From an uncultured Eubacteriales bacterium (GTDB lineage Bacteria > Bacillota > Clostridia > Christensenellales > Aristaeellaceae): 64,000 nucleotides of DNA. The notes below the pieces were generated by a model that was not told where the DNA came from, ran no database searches, and was given only the letters and a program-made list of their open reading frames with translations. How positions within the stretch are numbered: position 1 is the stretch's first letter; each line of letters begins with the position of its first letter. The DNA is taken from contig CADASI010000002.1 of assembly GCA_902790525.1 (NCBI GenBank), positions 22,546 through 86,545 of the forward strand, given 5' to 3'. Shown here piece after piece: positions 60,043 to 64,000 of the stretch. The position numbers were made by a program, and so were the translations under genes.

Positions 60043-61192
60043 GTGGGTTCAAACCACCATAGGCGCGATTACCGATTCATGCCTTGGCAAAATGCTTGAT
60101 GCGAAAAAGAATAAGGGCGAATACAAACCATATCTGGCAAATGTCAATGTCAGATGGGGTTCCTTTGATTTATCTGATTTGCGGGAAATGCGTTTTGAGG
60201 ATGAAGAGGAAGAAAGATATGGTGTTAAAAATGGCGACCTGATAATGTGTGAAGGTGGTGAACCAGGACGTTGCGCTCTTTGGATGCGGGATGATTACTC
60301 TATCCGAGTTCAAAAAGCGTTGCATAGAATACGAGCAAAAGAAGGAACCTCAATATCGTTTCTTTATTACTGGTTTCTATATGCCGGTCGTTTAGGGATG
60401 TTGGAGAGCTATTTTACGGGAACGACAATAAAACACTTGCCGGGCGATAAACTTCGCTCTATTAGCCTTCTCATTCCGACCTATGAAGAACAGTGTCGAA
60501 TTGCAGAGATTCTATACTCACTGGATAGAAAGATAGAGGGCAACAATCTGGTAAACGATAATTTACTGCAACAAGCGATGGCCATCTTCAATGATCGTTA
60601 TGATTCAGCCGAGGAGCAGTGTCCCTTTACTTCGTTGATTCATGTTTTGGGTGGCGGAACCCCTAAAACAGGTAATCCTGAGTTCTGGAATGGCGACATT
60701 CCTTTCTTTACTCCAAAGGATGTGGGAAGTCCGTACACCTTCCAAACGGAAAAGACGATAACACCCACTGGATTGGAGCACTGCAACAGTCGCCTCTATC
60801 CTAAAAACACCTCTTTCGTTACTGCGCGGGGAACTGTGGGCAAAGTCAGCCTTGCGGGAAAGCCCATGGCAATGAACCAATCATGCTACGCTCTGGCGAG
60901 CGACAGCATCGACCCGATTCTGGTTTACTTCTACACCCTACGCGCGGTCGATTCACTCAAACACAAGGCATCCGGCGCTGTTTTCGATGCCATAGTCACC
61001 CGTGACTTCGAAACAGAAGTCGTATCGGTAATCCCAGAAACGGAATCCAAGGCCATTCTTTCCCTGATCGCGCCAATGCTCGAGGGTATACACACAAACA
61101 CAGAAGAGAGCATCCGCCTTGCAGCGTTGCGTGATGCCCTTCTGCCTCGTCTGATGTCCGGCGAGATCGATGTTTCCAGCGTCAACCTCTAA
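60032..61192 (+). CDS. hsdS: Type I specificity subunit (expressed copy)
   Basis: 386 residues from ATG 60032. It has two target-recognition domains, about 1-165 and 190-360, each followed by a helical spacer (ILYSLDRKIEGNNLVNDNLLQQA near 170 and LRDALLPRLMSGEID at the end). It is in its intact state. The 12-bp site AAACGATAATTT falls in the first spacer (60553-60564), so the second half can be exchanged. Confidence 0.93.
60553..60564 (+). repeat. Recombination site 1 (AAACGATAATTT)
   Basis: Inside the central spacer of hsdS, in the frame AAC-GAT-AAT (Asn-Asp-Asn). Same orientation as site 3, inverted relative to sites 2 and 4. Confidence 0.85.
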
Positions 61193-61198
61193 GCTGCA

Positions 61199-61210
61199 AA
61201 ATTATCGTTT
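61199..61210 (-). repeat. Recombination site 2 (inverted)
   Basis: Inverted copy six bases after the hsdS stop codon. Flanks resemble those of site 3 (GC..GCTTAGAGG) rather than sites 1 and 4. Confidence 0.85.
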
Positions 61211-61303
61211 GTACGACTACGACCACTACCTCCTACCAGTGGCGGGAGGCAAATAGACAGGAACGCCACTGCCCGTCGTTCTCCCAGAAAAGGAGAATTG
61301 ACG

Positions 61304-62284
61304 ATGAAACAGGAATTGATCAATGCAGTGGTGTCGCAGATGATGCCGTACCTGAACAACGACCAGGCGGCACGACTGCAAGAGACGTTGGAACATGCGC
61401 TGTTCCATATGACGATCACACAGGAAGAAGCGCCTGCTGAGAACTCGGCTTTGCCGCTGGACGCCTTTCTCTCGGCAAAGAAAGTGGAGGGCTGTTCGGA
61501 AAAGACGCTGGCTTACTATCGTAAGACGGTGCAGGACATGCTGGACGGCATCGGTAAGACCGCACAGCAGGTCACAACAGATGATCTGCGCGGCTACCTG
61601 TCGGATTATCAGGAGCAGCGCGGCGCGGGCAAGGTGACCATCGACAACATTCGGCGCATCCTGAGCAGCTTCTTTTCCTGGCTGGAGGATGAAGATTACA
61701 TTCTGAAAAGCCCGGCGCGGAGGATTCACAAGGTCAGGACGGCCAAGGTGGTAAAGGATACCTACACTGACGAGGCGCTGGAACGTATGCGTGACGGTTG
61801 CGGAAATCTCCGCGATCTGGCGATTATCGACATGCTGGCCTCTACGGGAATGCGCGTGGGCGAACTGGTGCTGCTGAACCGGGAGGACATCAACTTCGAG
61901 GAGCGGGAATGTGTGGTGCTCGGCAAGGGCAACAAGGAGCGAGTCGTCTATTTTGACGCTCGAACCAAAATCCACCTGCTGAACTATCTTGATTCCCGGC
62001 AGGATGCCAGCCCCGCTCTGTTTGTCGGGCTTCGCGCCCCGCATGGGCGATTGACCATCGGCGGGGTGGAAACCATGCTGCGGACATTGGGACAGGCTCT
62101 CAACATTCCAAAGGTTCACCCGCACAAATTCCGGCGGACGCTGGCAACAACAGCCATCGACAAAGGGATGCCCATAGAACAGGTACAACAACTGCTCGGG
62201 CACCAGAAGATCGACACAACGCTTCATTACGCGATGGTGAAGCAGCAGAACGTAAAACAGGCACACAGGAAATATATAGGATAA
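61304..62284 (+). CDS. Tyrosine recombinase of the hsdS inversion system
   Basis: 326 residues from ATG 61304 (AAGGAG upstream). Core motifs: TGMRVGELVLL (catalytic Arg), HPHKFRRT (HxxR), LLGHQKIDTTLHYA (His and the nucleophilic Tyr). It has an N-terminal SAM-like arm domain. It is placed between hsdS and the silent halves, as in invertible type I loci of pneumococcus and others, and probably recombines the 12-bp sites. Confidence 0.93.
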   Translation: MKQELINAVVSQMMPYLNNDQAARLQETLEHALFHMTITQEEAPAENSALPLDAFLSAKKVEGCSEKTLAYYRKTVQDMLDGIGKTAQQVTTDDLRGYLSDYQEQRGAGKVTIDNIRRILSSFFSWLEDEDYILKSPARRIHKVRTAKVVKDTYTDEALERMRDGCGNLRDLAIIDMLASTGMRVGELVLLNREDINFEERECVVLGKGNKERVVYFDARTKIHLLNYLDSRQDASPALFVGLRAPHGRLTIGGVETMLRTLGQALNIPKVHPHKFRRTLATTAIDKGMPIEQVQQLLGHQKIDTTLHYAMVKQQNVKQAHRKYIG

Positions 62285-62294
62285 GGAGACCACA

Positions 62295-62765
62295 ATGAAC
62301 AACTGGCATGAGTGCGAACTTGGAAGTGTTGTAACGCTAAAGAGAGGATATGACCTCCCACAGCAGAAGCGCATAGATGGAAATGTTCCTATTTTCTCAT
62401 CATCCGGTATTTCAGGATACCACAACACACCGATGGTTTCTGCGCCAGGGGTTATTACTGGACGCTATGGAACTATAGGCCAAGTGTTCTTTTCAAGTAT
62501 TGATTACTGGCCGTTGAATACAACACTTTATGTTGAAGATTTTCATGGTAATGATCCATTGTTCATTTATTACTTTCTCAAAACCATTCAATGGGAAAAA
62601 TATCAGTCAGCAAGTGCGGTTCCAGGTATCAATAGAAATGCCGTGCATACTGAAATAGTGTCTATTCCTGACAAGGAAACCCAGGGCCAGATTGCTGACA
62701 TTCTCGCTGTGCTTGATAAAAAGATAAAGAACAGTCAGCAGATAAACGATAATTTAGCGGCTTAG
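62295..62765 (+). pseudogene. Silent/partial HsdS first half (TRD1b)
   Basis: 156 residues from ATG 62295 (AAGGAG upstream). It is the N-terminal half of another HsdS (MNNWHECELGSVV..) and ends at site 3 with NDNLAA and a stop that comes from the antisense 3' end of the neighbouring half. Inversion between sites 3 and 4 would join it in frame to TRD2b. Confidence 0.85.
62744..62755 (+). repeat. Recombination site 3 (AAACGATAATTT)
   Basis: At the 3' end of TRD1b, in the same frame as site 1. Direct relative to site 1, inverted relative to sites 2 and 4. Confidence 0.85.
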
Positions 62766-63415
62766 AGGGTGACGCTGGAGACGTCAATCTCGCCGGACAT
62801 CAGGCGTGGCAGGAGGGCATCTCTCAAAGATGCAAGCCTTCGATTCTCCAACATGTTGTTATACATACTCTCCATGAATGGAGAAACAGCTTCCTCAAAC
62901 GACAGGATTTGTTCCCGATCATACGGAAAAGTAAGCCTTTTGAGGTCAGCAGCAGTAACATGGCCAAGCCCAGTTGTCTGTTTATTCGAAGCAATCTGTG
63001 AAAACTGGGGTTTGAAACACTTGAGCATAAGGTAGATAAACCATCTCATTCCTTCTTTGCTTTTGACATTAAAGGTATGCTGGTTTAGAATTGCCTTGCC
63101 ACCACACCAAATAAAAATGTCAATGGAGGTATCAGGATTGCCTGACCAGGAAAAAAGGATGTCCTTATCATGGATTATGTATTTTTCACCCTTATCTCCA
63201 TTATAGCGCTGAGTTGAATCAGTGATGCCGTTCTTTAGTTCTGCGATCTTGATTATTGGCAAACCGTCTTCAGAATAATCCGCAGGTTTGAAAGCAGCAC
63301 CATTGATATAGTCAGCGAAATCGTAGAGGGGCGTTGGCTCGCCTTCAGAAGGATAGGTCAAAAATGTCTCTGCGAAAAGAGCCATTGCCTGTTGATACAA
63401 ATTATCGTTTACCAA
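62762..63415 (-). pseudogene. Silent inverted HsdS second half (TRD2b)
   Basis: 217 residues in inverted orientation, beginning with VNDNLYQQAMA and ending LRDALLPRLMSGEIDVSSVTL, which is nearly the same as the end of hsdS. It lacks a proper start (only TTG in the repeat) and is a donor cassette between sites 3 and 4. The TRD itself (residues about 20-180) differs from that of the active hsdS. Confidence 0.85.
63399..63410 (-). repeat. Recombination site 4 (inverted)
   Basis: Inverted copy at the 5' end of TRD2b; flanks match site 1 (GGT before, CAACA.GC.ATGGC after). Confidence 0.85.
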
Positions 63416-63452
63416 TGGGAAAAGACTATTTGAGATACTGGAGGGATTAGAT

Positions 63453-63959
63453 ATGGGAGAATATGATTTTACTTACGAACTGCCCTCAGACTTCTCTAAC
63501 CGTGTGTTTCAACTCTTGAAGCAGACCTATTCTGAGTCGCGTTTAGCTATGGCTTTTCAGCATTGCAAATTCGAGTATGAAGATTTAGGGCTTGCATATT
63601 ACGCTGGCCTCAAAGGAGACAACTGGGATAAGCATGCATTGGATTTCACCTTTGAGGGCAATAGTGCTGATATTGACATTCTTCGGAATGGCCAATCCGC
63701 TTTGAGGGATGCGTTAGTAAAAGGATTGCGTTCAAGTGTATCGGGCTTTGTGATCAAGAGTATTGCCTTTCTTGTTGTGGATGATAACTTGCTCCCTTCA
63801 ACTGATGAGGAAAGGTTGAATATCGATCTGGCAGCCTCAAACATGGTGCTAAACGATCTGTTAAAGATATTCGAACGCTTAAGCACAAATGCAACATACA
63901 ATACTTTCGTTGTAAAAAAACAGCGTTCGAGTTTGAAAACTTCCGGGTTCGATCCCTGA
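63453..63959 (+). CDS. Hypothetical protein in the type I locus
   Basis: 168 residues from ATG 63453 (GGAGGG upstream). Helical N-terminus, a central beta segment (DFTFEGNSADIDIL) and a helical end. There is no recognised domain. It lies outside the invertible segment. hsdR, if present, must lie beyond the right edge. The remaining 40 bases hold no gene. Confidence 0.55.
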   Translation: MGEYDFTYELPSDFSNRVFQLLKQTYSESRLAMAFQHCKFEYEDLGLAYYAGLKGDNWDKHALDFTFEGNSADIDILRNGQSALRDALVKGLRSSVSGFVIKSIAFLVVDDNLLPSTDEERLNIDLAASNMVLNDLLKIFERLSTNATYNTFVVKKQRSSLKTSGFDP

Positions 63960-64000
63960 AAGCCATCAACGCATTGAATTTCTATATGACGATTTGCATG

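Noticed and set aside
63935-63960. tRNA T-arm-like GGGTTCGATCCC segment near the right edge
   Set aside because: It lies in the 3' end of an open frame, no other tRNA arms can be built upstream, and the match is short.

Overview
The window looks like a chromosome segment of a GC-rich (roughly 58-60%) Gram-positive gut Clostridia, possibly Christensenellales or Oscillospirales. This is inferred from strong AGGAGG-type ribosome sites, the clostridial-type siphophage gene set and BspA/GLUG-like surface proteins; no rRNA is present to confirm it. Host DNA flanks one large prophage. On the left are the start of a nonribosomal-peptide condensation-domain gene (minus strand, cut by the edge), a palindromic MITE-like element, a secreted GLUG-type protein, and a tRNA-Ala(CGC) gene. 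The tRNA is preceded by three tandem ~110-bp units that copy its first 22 bases.

From about 4.0 to 58.3 kb lies a complete siphovirus-type prophage. It is bounded by a 13-bp direct repeat (4002-4014 and 58318-58330), the best att-core candidate. Almost all genes are on the minus strand. Read from right to left in transcription order they are: a repressor and large serine integrase on the plus strand at the right end with a two-promoter switch; early replication genes (Cro-like regulator, DUF2800, DUF2815, PolA-type polymerase, ThyX, a frameshifted Dam methylase, MazG-like, ParB-like, VapE-like primase-helicase, VRR-NUC, SNF2 helicase); a late sigma-like regulator; packaging and head genes (terminase, portal, MuF-like, scaffold, capsid); tail genes (tail tube, tape measure, Tal-like, baseplate and a 1947-residue receptor protein); a diversity-generating retroelement; endolysin and holin; and a left accessory operon of small zinc-ribbon proteins ending in an ADP-ribosylglycohydrolase.

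The main discovery is the diversity-generating retroelement (DGR). Avd (13016-13423), a 120-bp template repeat (12880-12999) and a reverse transcriptase (11502-12638) lie directly downstream of the tail receptor gene, whose 3' end carries variable repeat 1 (13639-13758). A second variable repeat (49653-49763) ends a stand-alone DUF6273 gene 36 kb away, inside the replication module. I aligned both by eye: 20 and 16 substitutions, every one at a template adenine in the coding strand.

Right of the prophage is a type I restriction-modification locus (hsdM, hsdS, tyrosine recombinase, silent hsdS halves) with four copies of a 12-bp inverted site that should let the recombinase shuffle HsdS specificity; hsdR is not in the window. 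Thus three switching mechanisms lie within 64 kb: mutagenic retrohoming, site-specific inversion, and a homopolymer tract in the phage Dam methylase. Other notable signals are a strand-biased GTGTAGC motif (22 copies on one strand of the prophage), a duplicated iteron-rich noncoding element, and a phage ADP-ribosyltransferase carried with an ADP-ribosylglycohydrolase.
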